DNA from: Petrolisthes cinctipes
Taxonomy: Eukaryota > Arthropoda > Malacostraca > Decapoda > Porcellanidae
Assembly: GCA_033782935.1 (NCBI GenBank)
Contig: JAWQEG010000082.1
Coordinates: 1,798,001-1,862,000, forward strand
Direction of reading: 5' to 3'
Length of the DNA stretch: 64,000 nucleotides
Numbering within the stretch: position 1 is the stretch's first letter; the number at the start of each line of letters is the position of its first letter. Positions 1 through 13,800 of the stretch are shown piece by piece. The translations under genes were made by a program, and so were the position numbers. Below the pieces are notes generated by a model that searched no databases, had not been told where the DNA came from, and saw nothing but the letters and a program-made list of their open reading frames with translations.

Positions 1-386
1 ACATCAAAACACCCTAAAATTCGATATTTTTGGGTCCCAGAAGCGATCTGTACATGCCTACTCAGTGCTAGAATTTTTTCAAAATATAGGCTCAAAACAT
101 GCTAAAAATCGATATTTTAAGTGTCCAAAGGCGATATTTGCATGCATCATCTGTACCCGTTTATATCTCAAATTCATGCTCAAAACACCCGAAAATTCGA
201 TATTTTTGGGTCCTAGAAGCGATCTGTACATCCCTACTCCTAGTTAGAATGTTTTCAAGATACAGACCCAAAACATGCTCAAAATCGATATTTTAGGTGC
301 CCAAAAGTCGATATGTGCATGCATCTTCTGTACCCGTTTATATCTCAAATTCAGGCTCAAAACACCCGAAAGTTCGATATTTTGGG

Positions 387-678
387 GTCCCAGAAGCGAT
401 CTGTACTTGCTTACTCCGTGTAAGAGTATTCTTTAAAATACAGGCCCAAAACAAGCTGAAAATCGATATTTTAGGTGACCAAAGTCAACATGTGTATGCA
501 TCTTCTGCACCCGTTTATATCTCAAATTCAACCTCAAAACACCCGAAAATTCGATATTTTGGGGTCCCAGAAGCGATCTGTACTTGCTTACTCCGTGTAA
601 GAGTATTCTTTAAAATACAGGCCCAAAACAAGCTGAAAATCGATATTTTAGGTGACCAAAGTCAACATGTGTATGCAT
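387..678 (+). repeat. Local tandem duplication with a 177-bp step
   Basis: Two adjacent copies share the private variants GTACTTGCTTACTCCGTGTA, AGAGTATTCTTTAAAATAC, ACAAGCTGAAAATCG and GTGACCAAAGTCAACATGTG. These start at about 404 and 581 for the TACTTGC marker. Their identity exceeds that to neighbouring monomers, so this is a recent one-monomer duplication. Confidence 0.75.
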
Positions 679-719
679 CATCTGTACCCGTTTATATCTC
701 AAATTCAGGCTCAAAACAC

Positions 720-2330
720 CCGAAAATTCGATATTTTGGGGTCCCAGAAGTGATCTGTACATGCCTACTTAGTGCTAGAATATTTTCAAAATATAGGCCC
801 AAAACATTCTAGAAATCAATATTTTAGGTCCCCAAATACAATATCTCAAATTCAGGCCCAAAACACCCGAAAATTCGATATTTTGGGGTCCCCGAAGCGA
901 ACTGTACATGCCTACTCCGTGTTAGAGTATTTTCAAAATACAGGCTCAAAACATACTGAAAATCGATCTTTTAGGTGTCCAAAAGTCGATATGTAAATGC
1001 ATCTTCTGTACCCGTTTATATTCCAAATTTAACCTCAAAACACCCGAAAATTCGATATTTTTGGGTCCCAGAAGCGATCTGTTCATGTCTACTCAGTGCT
1101 AGAATTGTTTCAAAATATAGGCTCAAAACATGCTAAAAATCGATATTTTAAGTGTCCAAAGTCGATATGTGCATGGATCATCTGTACCCGTTTATATCTC
1201 AAATTTAGGTTTAAAACACCCGAAAATTCGATATTTTGGGGTCCCAGAAGTGATCTGTACATGCCTACTTAGTGCTAGAATATTTTCAAAATATAGGCCC
1301 AAAACATGCTAAAAATCGATATTTTAGGTGCCCAAAGTCGATATCTCAAATTCAGGCCCAAAACACCCTAAAATTCGATATTTTGGGGTCCCAGAAGCGA
1401 ACTGTACATGCCTACTCCGTGTTAGAGTATTTTCAAAATACAGGCTCAAAACATACTGAAAATCGATCTTTTAGGTGCCCAAAGTCAACATGTGTATGCA
1501 TCTTCTGTACTCGTTTATATCTCAAATTCAACCTCAAAACACCCGAAAATTTGATAATTTTGGGTCCCAGAAGCGATCTGTACATGTCTAGTCAGTGCTA
1601 GAATGTTTTCAAAATATAGGCTCAAAACATGCTAAAAATCGATATTTTAAGTGTCCAAAGTCGATATGTGCATGCATCTTCTGTACCCGTTTATATCTCA
1701 AATTCAGGCTCAAAACTCCCGAAAATTCGATATTTTGGGGTCCCTGAAGTGATCTGTACATGTCTACTTAGTGCTAGAATATTTTCAAAATATAGTCCCA
1801 AAACATGATAAAAATCGATATTTTAGGCCCCCAAAGTCGATATCTCAAATTCAGGCCCAAAACAACCGAAAATTCGGTATTTTGGGGTCCCAGAAGCGAA
1901 CTGTACATGCCTACTCAGTGATAGAGTATTTTCAAAATACAGGCTCAAAACATACAAAAAATCGATCTTTTAGGTGCCCAAAAGTCGATATGTAAATGCA
2001 TCTTCTGTACCCGTTTATATCCCAAATTTAACCTCAAAACACCCGAAAATTCGATATTTTTGGGTCCCAGAAGCGATCTGTACATGCCTACTCATTGCTA
2101 GAATGTTTTCAAAATATTGGCTCAAAACATGCTAAAAATCGATATTTTAAGTGTCCAAAGTCGATATGTGCATGGATCATCTGTACCCGTTTATATCTCA
2201 AATTCAGGCTCAAAACACCCGAAAATTCGATATTTTGGGGTCCCAGAAGTGATCTGTACATGCCTACTTAGTGCTAGAATATTTTCAAATTATAGGCCCA
2301 AAACATGATAAAAATCGATATTTTAGGTGC
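720..2330 (+). repeat. 500-bp trimer higher-order repeat, about 3 copies
   Basis: The marker TGCTAGAATATTTTCAAA leading into a 147-bp monomer recurs at about 772, 1272, 1771 and 2271, a step of 499-500 bp. Each trimer is a 147-bp monomer, a 176/177-bp monomer with GAACTGTACATGCC and CGATCTTTTAGG, and a 176-bp monomer with AAGTGTCCAAAGTCG. The copies are visibly diverged from one another. The array ends near 2380, where the class order changes. Confidence 0.78.
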
Positions 2331-5300
2331 CCAAAGTCGATATCTCAAATTCAGGCCCAAAACACCCGAAAATTCGATATTTTGGGGTCCCAGAAGCGAT
2401 CTGTACATGCCTACTCCTAGTTAGAGTATTTTCAAAATACAGCCCAAAACATGCTAAAAATCGATATTTTAGGTGCCCAAAGTCAATATGTGCATGCATC
2501 TTCTGTACCCGTTTATATCTCAAATTCAGGCTTAAAACACCCGAAAATTCAGCATTTTTGTGTCCTAGAAGAGATCTGTACATCCCTACTCCTAGTTAGA
2601 ATGTTTTCAAGATACAGACCCAAAACATGCTCAAAATCGATATTTTAGGTGCCCAAAAGTCGATATGTGCATGCATCTTCTGTACCCGTTTATATCTCAA
2701 ATTCAGGCTGAAAACACCCGAAAATTCGATATTTTGGGGTCCCAGAAGCGATCTGTACATGCCTACTCAGTGCTAGAAGATTTTTAAAATATAGGCCCAA
2801 AACATGCTAAAAATCGATATTTTAGGTGCACAAAAGTCGATATGTGTATGCATCTTATGTACCCGTTTATTTTATCTTAAATTCAGGCTCCAAACACCCG
2901 AAAATTCGATATTTTGGGGTCCCAGAAGCGATCTGTACATGCCTACTCAGATGCAGGCCCAAAACATGCTGAAAATCGATACTTTAGGTGCCCAAAGTCG
3001 ATGTCTCAAATTCAGGCCCAAAACACCCTAAAATTCGATATTTTGGGGTCCCAGAAGCGATCTGTACATGCCTACTCCGTGTTAGAGTATTTTCAAAATA
3101 CAGGCCCAAAACATTCTGAAAATCGATCTTTTAGGTGCCCAAAAGTCGATATGTGCATGCATCTTCTGTACCCGTTTATATATCAAATTCAGGCTCAAAA
3201 CACCCGAAAATTCGATATTTTGGGGTCCCAGAAGCGATCTGTACATGCCTACTCAGATGCAAGCCCAAAACATGCTAAAAATCGATATTTTAGGTGCCCA
3301 AATTGAACATGTGTATGCATCTTCTGCACTCGTTTATATCTCAAATTCAACCTCAAAACACCCGAAAATTCGATAATTTTGGGTCCCAGAAGCGGTCTGT
3401 ACATGTCTAGTCAGTGCTAGAATGTTTTCAAAATATAGGCTCAAAACATGCTAAAAATCGATATTTTAAGTGTCCAAAGTCGATATGTGCATGCATCTTC
3501 TGTACCCGTTTATATCTCAAATTCAGGCTCAAAACACCCGAAAATTCAATATTTTTGGGTCCCACAAGCGATCTGTACATGCCTACTCCTAGTTAGAGTA
3601 TTTTCAAAATACAGGCCCAAAACATACTGAAAATCGATATTTTAGGTGCCCAAAGTCAATATGTGCATGCATCTTGTGTACCCGTTTATATCTCAAATTC
3701 AGGCTCAAAACACCCGAAAATTCGGCATTTTTGGGTCCTAGAAGCGATCTGTACATCCCTACTCCTAGTTAGAATGTTTTCAAGATACAGACCCAAAACA
3801 TGCTCCAAATCGATATTTTAGGTGCCCAAAAGTCGATATGTGCATGCATCTTCTGTACCCGTTTATATCTCAAATTCAGGCTCAAAATACCCGAAAATTC
3901 GATATTTTGGGGTCCCAGAACGACCCGTACATGCCTACTCAGGGCTAGAATATTTTCTAAATATATGCCTAAAACATGCTAAAAATCGATATTTTAGGTG
4001 CCCAAAGTCGATATCTCAAATTCAGGTCCAAAACACCCAAAAACTCGATATTTTGGGGTCCCAGAAGCGATCTGTACATGCCTACTCAGTGCTAGAATGT
4101 TTTCAAAATACAGGCTAAAAACGTGCTGAAAATCGATATTTTAAGTGTCCAAAGTCGATATGTGCATGCATCTTCTGTACCCGTTTATATCTCAAATTCA
4201 GGCTCAAAACACCCAAAAATTCGGTATTTTTGGGTCCCATAAGCGATCTGTACATCCCTACTCCTAGTTAGAATGTTTTCAAGATACAGACCCAAAACAT
4301 GCTCAAAATCGATATTTTAGGTGCCCAAAAGTCGATATGTGCATGCATCTTTAGTACCCGTTTATATCTCAAATTCAGGCTGAAAACACCCGAAAATTCG
4401 ATATTTTGGGGCCCCAGAAGCGATCTGTACATGCCTACTCAGTGCTAGAATATTTTCAAAATATAGTCCCAAAACATGCTAAAAATCGATATTTTAGGTG
4501 CCCAAAGTCAATATCTCAAATTCAGGCCAAAAACACCCAAAAATTCGATATTTTGGTGTCCCAGAAGCGATCTGTGCATGCCTACTCCGTATTAGAGTAT
4601 TTTCAATATACAGGCCCAAAACATACTGAAAATCGATCTTTTAGGTGCCCAAAAGTCGATATGTGGATGCATCTTCTGTACCCGTTTATATCTCAAATTC
4701 AGGCTCAAAACACCCTAAAATTCGATATTTTGGGGTCCCAGAAGCGATCTGTACATGCCTACTCAGATGCAGGCCCAAAACATGCTGAAAATCGATATTT
4801 TAGGTGCCCAAAGTCAAAATATGTATGCATCTTCTGCACTCGTTTATATCTCAAATTCAACCTCAAAACATCCGAAAATTTGATAATTTTGGGTCTCAGA
4901 AGCGATCTGTACATGTCTAGTCAGTGCTAGAATGTTTTCAAAATATAGGCTCAAAACATGCTAATAATCGATATTTTAAGTGTCCAAAGTCGATATGTGC
5001 ATGTATCTTCTGTACCCGTTTATATCTCAAATTCAGGCTCAAAACACCCGAAAATTCGATATTTTTGGGTCCCAGAAGCAATCTGTATATGCCTACTCAG
5101 TGCTAGAATGTTTTCAAATTACAGGCCCAAAACATGCTGAAAATCGATTTTTTAAGTGTCCAATGTCGATATGTGCATGCATCTTCTGTACCCGTTTATA
5201 TCTCAAATATAGGCTCAAAACACTCGAAAATTCTGTATTTTTGGGTCCCAGAAGCGATCTGTACATCCCTACACCTAGTTAGAATGTTTTCAAGATACAG

Positions 5301-6632
5301 ACCCAAAACTTGCTCAAAATCGAAATTTTAGGTGCCCAAAAGTCAATATGTGTATGCATCTTCTGTACCCGTTTATATCTCAAATTCAGGCTCAAAACAC
5401 CAGAAAATTCGATATTTTGGGGTCCCAGAAGCGATCTGTACATGCCTACTCAGTGCTAGAATATTTTCAAAAAATAGGCCCAAAACATGCTAAAAATCGA
5501 TATTTTATGTGCCCAAAGTCGATATCTCAAATTCAGGCCAAAAACACCCAAAAATCCGATATTTTGGGGTCCCAGAAGCAATTTGTACATGCCTACTCCG
5601 TGTTAGAGTATTTTCAATATACAGGCCCAAAATATACTGAAAATCGATCTTTTAGGTGCCCAAAAGTCGATATGTGGATGCATCTTCTGCACCCGTTTAT
5701 ATCTCAAATTCAGGCTCAAAACACCAGAAAATTCGATATTTTGGGGTCCCAGAAGCGATCTGTACTTGCTTACTCCGGGTTAGAGTATTTTTTAAAATAC
5801 AGGCCCAAAACAAGCTGAAAATCGATATTTCAGGTGACCAAAGTCAACATGTGTATGCATCTTCTGCACCCGTTTATATCCCAAATTCAACCTCAAAACA
5901 CCTGAAAATTCGATATTTTTGGGTCCCAGAAGCGATATGTATATGCCTACTCAATGTTAGAATTGTTTCAAAATATAGGCTCAAAACATGCTAAAAATCG
6001 ATATTTTATATGTCCAAAGTCGATATGTGCATGCATCATCTGTACCCGTTTATATCTCAAATTCAGGCTCAAAACACCCGAAAATTCGATATTTTTTGGG
6101 TCCCAGAAGTGATCTGTACATGCCTACTTAGTGCTAGAATATTTTCAAAATATAGGCCCAAAACATGCTAAAAATCGATATTTTAGGTCCCCAAAGTCGA
6201 TATTTAAATTCAGGCCCAAAACCCCCGAAAATTCTATATTTTGGGGTCCCAGAAGCGAACTGTACATACCTACTCCGTGTTAGAGTATTTTCAAAATACA
6301 GGTTCAAAACATACTGAAAATCGATCTTTTAGGTGCCCAAAAGTCGATATGTAAATGCATCTTCTTAACCCGTTTATATCCCAAATTTAACCTCAAAACA
6401 CCCGAAAAATCGATATTTTTGGGTCCCAGAAGCGATCTGTACATGCCTACTCAGTGCTAGAATGTTTTCAAAATATAGGCTCAAAACATGCTAAAAATCG
6501 ATATTTTAAGTGTCCAAAGTCGATATCTGCATGCACTATCTGTACCCGTTTATATCTTAAATTCAGGCTCAAAACACCCGAAAATTCGATATTTTATGGT
6601 CCCAGAAATGATCTGTACATGCCTACTTAGTG

Positions 6633-6779
6633 CTAGAATATTTTCAAAATATAGGCCCAAAACATGCTAGAAATCGATATTTTAGGTGCCCAAAGTCGAT
6701 ATCTCAAATTCAGGCCCAAAACACCCTAAAACTCGATATTTTGGGGTCCCAGAAGCGAACTGTACATGCCTACTCCGTG
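6633..6779 (+). repeat. 147-bp monomer present in segment A and absent from A'
   Basis: At 6620-6780 GCCTACTTAGTGCTAG begins a 147-bp monomer that ends at GCCTACTCCGTGTTAG. In the second copy (about 15830-15845) the sequence passes directly from GATCTGTACATGCCTACT to CCGTGTTAGAGTACTTTC. The exact break point floats within the shared GCCTACT. This accounts fully for the change of offset from 9211 to 9064. Confidence 0.82.
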
Positions 6780-6929
6780 TTAGAGTACTTTCAAAATACA
6801 GGCAAAAAACATACTGAAAATCGATCTTTTAGGTGCCCAAAAGTCGATATGTGCATGCATCTTCTGTACCCGTTTATATATCAAATTCAGGCTCCCAACA
6901 CAACCGAAAATTCGATATTTTGGGGTCCC

Positions 6930-9900
6930 AGAAGCGAACTGTACATGCCTACTCCGTGTTAGAGTATTTTCAAAATACAGGCTCAAAACATACTGAAAAT
7001 CGATCTTTTAGGTGCCCAAAAGTCGAAATGTAAATGCATCTTCTTAACCCGTTTATATCCCAAATTTAACCTCAAAACACCCGAAAATTCGATATTTTTG
7101 GGTACCAGAAGCGATCTGTACATGCCTACTCAGTGCTAGAATGTTTTCAAAATATAGGCTCAAAACATGCTAAAAATCGATATTTTAAGTGTCCAAAGTC
7201 GATATCTGCATGCACTATCTGTACCCGTTTATATCTTAAATTCAGGCTCAAAACACCAGAAAATTCGATATTTTATGGTCCCAGAAATGATCTGTACATG
7301 CCTACTTAGTGCTAGAATATTTTCAAAATATAGGCCCAAAACAAGCTAAAAATCGATATTTTAGGTGCCCAAAGTCGATATCTCAAATTCAGGCCCAAAA
7401 CACCCTAAAACTCGATATTTTGGGGTCCTAGAAGCGAACTGTACATGCCTACTCCGTGTTAGAGTATTTTCAAAATACAGGCAAAAAACATACTGAAAAT
7501 CGATCTTTTAGGTGCCCAAAAGTCGATATGTGCATGCATCTTCTGTACCCGTTTATATATCAAATTCAGGCTCAAAACACCCGAAAATTCGATATTTTGG
7601 GGTCCCAGAAGCGATCTGTACATGCCTACTCAGTTCTAGAATATTTTCAAAATATAGGCCCAAAACATGCTAAAAATCGATATTTTAGGTGCGCAAAGTC
7701 GATATCTCAAATTCATTTCTAAAACACCCAAAAACTCGATATTTTGGGGTCCCAGAAGCGATCTGTACATGCCTACTCAGTACTAGAATTTTTTCTAAAT
7801 ACAGGCCAAAAACATGCTGAAAATCGATATTCTAAGTGTCCAAAGTCGATATGTGCATGCATCTTCTGTACCCGTTTATATCTCAAATTCAGGCTCAAAA
7901 CACCCGAAAATTCGGTATTTTTGGTTCCCAGAAGCGATCCGTACATCCCTACTCCTAGTTAGAATGTTTTCAAGATACAGACCTAAAACATGCTCAAAAT
8001 CGATATTTTAGGTGCCAAAAAGTCGATATGTGCATGCATCTTCTTAACCCGTTCATATCTCAAATTCAGGCTCAAAACACCCGAAAATTCGATATTTTGG
8101 GGTCCCAGAAGCGATCTGTAGATGCCTACTCAGCGCTAGAATTTTTTCAAAATATAGGCTCAAAAACATGCTAAAAATCGATATTTTAAATGTCCAAAGT
8201 CAATATGTGCATGCACCATCTGTACCCGTTTATATCTCAAATTCAGGCTCAAAACACCCGAAATTTACATATTTTGGGGTCCCAGAAGTGATCTGTACAT
8301 GCCTACTTAGTGCTAGAATATTTTCAAAATATAGGCCCATAACATGTTAAAAATCGATATTTTAGGTGCCCAAAGTCGATATCTCAAATTCAGGCCCAAA
8401 ACACCCTAAAATTCGATATTTTGGGGTCCCTGAAGCGAACTGTACATGCCTACTCCGTGTTAGAGTATTTTCAAAATACAGGCCCAAAACATACTGAAAA
8501 TCGATCTTTTAGGTGCCCAAAAGTCGATATGTGCATGCATCTTCTGTACCCGTTTATATCTTAAATTCAGGCTCCAAACACCCGAAAATTCGATATTTCG
8601 GGGTCCCAGAAGTGATCTGTACATGCCTCCTTAGTGCTAGAATATTTTCAAAATATAGGCCCAAAACATGCTAAAAATCGATATTTTAGGTCCCCAAAGT
8701 CGATATTTAAATTCAGGCCCAAAACCCCTGAAAATTGGACATTTTGGGGTCCCAGAAGCGAACTGTACATGCCTACTCCGTGTTAGAGTATTTTCAAAAT
8801 ACAGGCTCAAAACATACTGAAAATCGATCTTTTAGGTGCCCAAAAGTCGATATGTAAATGCATCTTCTGTACCCGTTTATATCCCAAATTTAACCTCAAA
8901 ACACATGAAAATTCGATATTTTTGGGTCCCAGAAGCGATCTGTACATGCCTACTCAGTGCTAGAATGTTTTCAAAATAAAGGCTCAAAACATGCTAAAAA
9001 CCGATATTTTAAGTGTCCAAAGTCGATATCTGCATGCACTATCTGTACCCGTTTATATTTTAAATTCAGGCTCAAAACACCCGAAAATTCGATATTTTGG
9101 GGTCCCAGAAATGATCTGTACATGCCTACTTAGTGCTAGAATATTTTCAAAATATAGGCCCAAAACATGCTAAAAATCGATATTTTAGGTGCCCAAAGTC
9201 GATATCTCAAATTCAGGCCCAAAACACCCTAAAACTCGATATTTTGGGGTCCCAGAAGCGAACTGTACATGCCTACTCCGTGTTAGAGTATTTTCAAAAT
9301 ACAGGCAAAAAAGATACTGAAAATTGATCTTTTAGGTGCCCAAAAGTCGATATGTGCATGCATCTTCTGTACCCGTTTATATATCAAATTCAGGCTCAAA
9401 ACACCCGAAAATTCGATATTTTGGGGTCCCAGAAGCGATCTGTACATGCCTACTCAGTGCTAGAATATTTTCAAAATATAGGCCCAAAACATGCTAAAAA
9501 TCGATATTTTAGGTGCGAAAAGTCGATATCTCAAATTCAGGTCTAAAACACCCAAAAACTCGATATTTTGGGGTCCCAGAAGCGATCTGTACATGCCTAC
9601 TCAGTACTAGAATTTTTTCTAAATACAGGCCAAAAACATGCTGAAAATCGATATTCTAAGTGTCCAAAGTCGATATGTGCATGCATCTTCTGTACCCGTT
9701 TATATCTCAAATTCAGGCTCAAAACACCCGAAAATTCGGTATTTTTGGGTCCCAGAAGCGATCCGTACATCCCTACTCCTAGTTAGAATGTTTTCAAGAT
9801 ACAGACCTAAAACATGCTCAAAATCGATATTTTAGGTGCCCAAAAGTCGATATGTGCATGCATCTTCTTAACCCGTTCATATCTCAAATTCAGGCTCAAA

Positions 9901-10770
9901 ACACCCGAAAATTCGATATTTTGGGGTCCCAGAAGCGATCTGTAGATGCCTACTCAGCGCTAGAATTTTTTCAAAATATAGGCTCAAAAACATGCTAAAA
10001 ATCGATATTTTAAATGTCCAAAGTCAATATGTGCATGCACCATCTGTACCCGTTTATATCTCAAATTCAGGCTCAAAACACCCGAAATTTACATATTTTG
10101 GGGTCCCAGAAGTGATCTGTACATGCCTACTTAGTGCTAGAATATTTTCAAAATATATGCCCATAACATGTTAAAAATCGATATTTTAGGTGCCCAAAGT
10201 CGATATCTCAAATTCAGGCCCAAAACACCCTAAAATTCGATATTTTGGGGTCCCTGAAGCGAACTGTACATGCCTACTCCGTGTTAGAGTATTTTCAAAA
10301 TACAGGCCCAAAACATACTGAAAATCGATCTTTTAGGAGCCCAAAAGTCGATATGTGCATGCATCTTCTGTACCCGTTTATATCTTAAATTCAGGCTCCA
10401 AACACCCGAAAATTCGATATTTCGGGGTCCCAGAAGTGATCTGTACATGCCTCCTTAGTGCTAGAATATTTTCAAAATATAGGCCCAAAACATGCTAAAA
10501 ATCGATATTTTAGGTCCCCAAAGTCGATATTTAAATTCAGGCCCAAAACCCCTGAAAATTGGACATTTTGGGGTCCCAGAAGCGAACTGTACATGCCTAC
10601 TCCGTGTTAGAGTATTTTCAAAATACAGGCTCAAAACATACAGAAAATCGATCTTTTAGGTGCCCAAAAGTCGATATGTAAATGCATCTTCTATACCCGT
10701 TTATATCCCAAATTTAACCTCAAAACACATGAAAATTCGATATTTTGGGGTCCCAGAAGCGATCTGTACA
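6930..10770 (+). repeat. 1824-bp higher-order repeat, about 2.1 copies
   Basis: Unit 1 is about 6930-8753, unit 2 about 8754-10577, followed by a partial unit. Markers repeat exactly 1824 bp apart, for example TACTAGAATTTTTTCTAAAT near 7786 and 9610, and the unusual GTCGATATTTAAATTCAGG near 8700 and 10524. The length equals eleven monomers: four of 147, four of 177 and three of 176 bp, i.e. three 500-bp trimers plus one 324-bp dimer. Confidence 0.88.
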
Positions 10771-10894
10771 TGCCTACTCCTAGTTAGAGTATTTTCAAAA
10801 TACAGGCCCAAAAGATGCTAAAAATCGATATTTTATGTGCCCAAAGTCAATATGTGCATGCATCTTCTGTACCCGTTTATATCTCAAATTCAGG

Positions 10895-13800
10895 TCTAAA
10901 ACACCCAAAAACTCGATATTTTGGGGTCCCAGAAGCGGTCTGTACATGCCTACTCAGTGCTAGAATGTTTTCTAAATACAGGCCCAAAACATGCTGAAAA
11001 ACGATATTCTAAGTGTCCAAAGTCGATATGTGCATGCATCTTCTGTACCCGTTTATATCTCAAATTCAGGCTCAAAACACCAGAAAATTCGGTATTTTTG
11101 GGTCCCAGAAGCGATCTGTACATCCCTACTCCTAGTTAGAATGTTTTCAAGATACAGACCCAAAACATGCTCAAAATCGATATTTTAGGTGCCCAAAAGT
11201 CGATATGTGCATGCATCTTCTTAACCCGTTCATATCTCAAATTCAGGCTCAAAACACCCGAAAATTCGATATTTTGGGGTCCCTGAAGCGATCTGTAGAT
11301 GCTTACTCAGTGCTAGAATTTTTTCAAAATATAGGCTCAAAACATGCTAAAAATCGATATTTTAAGTGTCCAAAGTCAATATGTGCATGCATCATCTGTA
11401 CCCGTTTATATCTCAAATTCAGGCTCAAAATACCCGAAATTTCCATATTTTGGAGTCCCAGAAGTGATCTGTACATGCCTACTTAGTGCTAGAATATTTT
11501 CAAAATATTGGTTCATAACATGCTAAAAATCGATATTTTAGGTGCCCAAAGTCGATATCTCAAATTCAGGCACAAAACACCCTAAAATGCGATATTTTGG
11601 GGTCCCAGAAGCGAACTGTACATGCCTACTCCGTGATAGAGTATTTTCAAAATACAGGCCCAAAACATACTGAAAATCGATCTTTTAGGTGCCCAAAAGT
11701 CGATATGTGCATCCATCTTCTGTACCCGTTTATATCTTAAATTCAGGCTCCAAACACCCGAAAATTCGATATTTTGGGGTCCCAGAAGCGATCTGTACAT
11801 GCCTACTCCGTGTTAGAGTATTTTCAAATTACAGGCAAAAAACATACTGAAAATCGATCTTTTAGGTGCCCAAAAGTCGATATGTGCATGCATCTTCTGT
11901 ACCCGTTTATATCTCAAATTCAGGCTCAAAACACCCGAAAATTCGGTATTTTTGGGTCCCAGAAGCGATCTGTACATCCCTACTTCTAGTTAGAATGTTT
12001 TCAAGATACAGACCCAAAACATGCTCAAAATCGATATTTTAAGTGCCTAAAAGTCGATAAGTGCATTCATCTTCTGTACCCATTCATATCTCAAATTCAG
12101 GCTCAAAACACCCGAAAATTGGATATTTTGGGGTCCCAGAAGCGATATGTACATGCCTACTCAGTGCTAGAATATTTTCAAAATATAGGCCCAAAACATG
12201 CTAAAAATCGATATTTTAGGTGCCCAAAGTCGATATCTCAAATTCAGGCCAAAAACACCCAAAAATTCGATATTTTGGGGTCCCAGAAGCGATCTGTACA
12301 TGCCTACTCCGTGTTAGAGTATTTTCAAAATACAGGCTCAAAACATACTGAAAATCGATATTTTAGGTGCCCAAAAGTCGATATGTAAATGCATTTTCTG
12401 TACCCGTTTATATCCCAAATTTAACCTCAAAACACCCGAAAATTCGATATTTTTTGGTCCCAGAAGCGATGTGTAGATGCCTACTCAGTGCTAGAATTTT
12501 TTCAAAATATAGACTCAAAACATGCTAAAAATCGATATTTTAAGTGTCCAAAGTCAATATGTGCATGCATCATCTGTACCCGTTTATATCTCAAATTCAG
12601 GCTCAAAACACCCGAAATTTCGATATTTTGGGGTCCCAGAAGTGATCTGTACATGCCTACTTAGTGCTAGAATATTTTCAAAATATAGGCCCATAACATG
12701 CTAAAAATCGATATTTTAGGTGCCCAAAGTCGATATCTCAAATTCAGGCCCAAAACACCCTAAAACTCGATATTTTGGGGTCCCAGAAGCGAACTGTACA
12801 TGCCTACTCCGTGTTAGAGTATTTTCAAAATACAGGCCCAAAACATACTGAAAATCGATCTTTTAGGTGCCCAAAAGTCGATATGTGCATGCATCTTCTG
12901 TACCCGTTTATATCTCAAATTCAGGCTCAAAACACCCGAAAATTGGATATTTTGGGGTCCCAGAAGCGATATGTACATGCCTACTCAGTGCTAGAATATT
13001 TTCAAAATATAGGCCCAAAACATGCTAAAAATCGATATTTTAGGTGCCCAAAGTCGATATCTCAAATTCAGGCCAAAAACACCCAAAAATTCGATATTTT
13101 GGGGTCCCAGAAGCGATCTGTACATGCCTACTCCGTGTTAGAGTATTTTCAAAATACAGGCTCAAAACATACTGAAAATCGATATTTTAGGTGCCCAAAA
13201 GTCGATATGTAAATGCATTTTCTGTACCCGTTTATATCCCAAATTTAACCTCAAAAATACCGAAAATTCTATATTTTTTGGTCCCAGAAGCGATGTGTAG
13301 ATGCCTACTCAGTGCTAGAATTTTTTCAAAATATAGACTCAAAACATGCTAAAAATCAATATTTTAAGTGTCCAAAGTCAATATGTGCATGCATCATCTG
13401 TACCCGTTTATATCTCAAATTCAGGCTCAAAACACCCGAAATTTCGATATTTTGGGGTCCCAGAAGTGATCTGTACATGCCTACTTAGTGCTAGAATATT
13501 TTCAAAATATAGGCCCATAACATGCTAAAAATCGATATTTTAGGTGCCCAAAGTCGATATCTCAAATTCAGGCCCAAAACACCCTAAAACTCGATATTTT
13601 GGGGTCCCAGAAGCGAACTGTACATGCCTACTCCGTGTTAGAGTATTTCCAAAATACAGGCCCAAAACATACTGAAAATCGATCTTTTAGGTGCCCAAAA
13701 GTCGATATGTGCATGCATCTTCTGTACCCGTTTATATCTTAAATTCAGGCTCCAAACACCCGAAAATTCGATATTTTGGGGTCCCAGAAGCGATCTGTAC

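Larger units (their letters stand above)
1..5679 (+). repeat. Loosely ordered satellite, left flank
   Basis: Monomers of all length classes occur in varied order and with more private substitutions than in 5680-44460. Besides the local repeats listed separately, 158-bp units lie near 2948, 3252 and 4768. One monomer near 2870 has a small insertion (CGTTTATTTTATC instead of CGTTTATATC). I saw no long near-identical duplication within this stretch and no non-satellite insertion. Confidence 0.85.
5680..10895 (+). repeat. Segment A, first copy of a large duplicated satellite block
   Basis: This block is near-identical to 14891-21783. The offset is 9211 bp up to about 6632 and 9064 bp afterwards, because a 147-bp piece is absent from the second copy. 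The offset becomes 10888 at the right end, because the second copy holds one more 1824-bp unit. Homology starts after position 5678, where GTGGATG here faces GTGCATG in the other copy. It ends at about 10895, where CAGGTCTAAAAC here faces CAGGCTCAAAAC at 21783. Confidence 0.87.

Noticed and set aside
297..812. Repeated 60- to 170-codon frames of the MLKIDILSVQSRYVHASSVP type across the window
   Set aside because: They recur at the monomer step, start wherever the repeat supplies ATG, and overlap other frames of equal length. This is what a stop-poor tandem repeat produces by chance.
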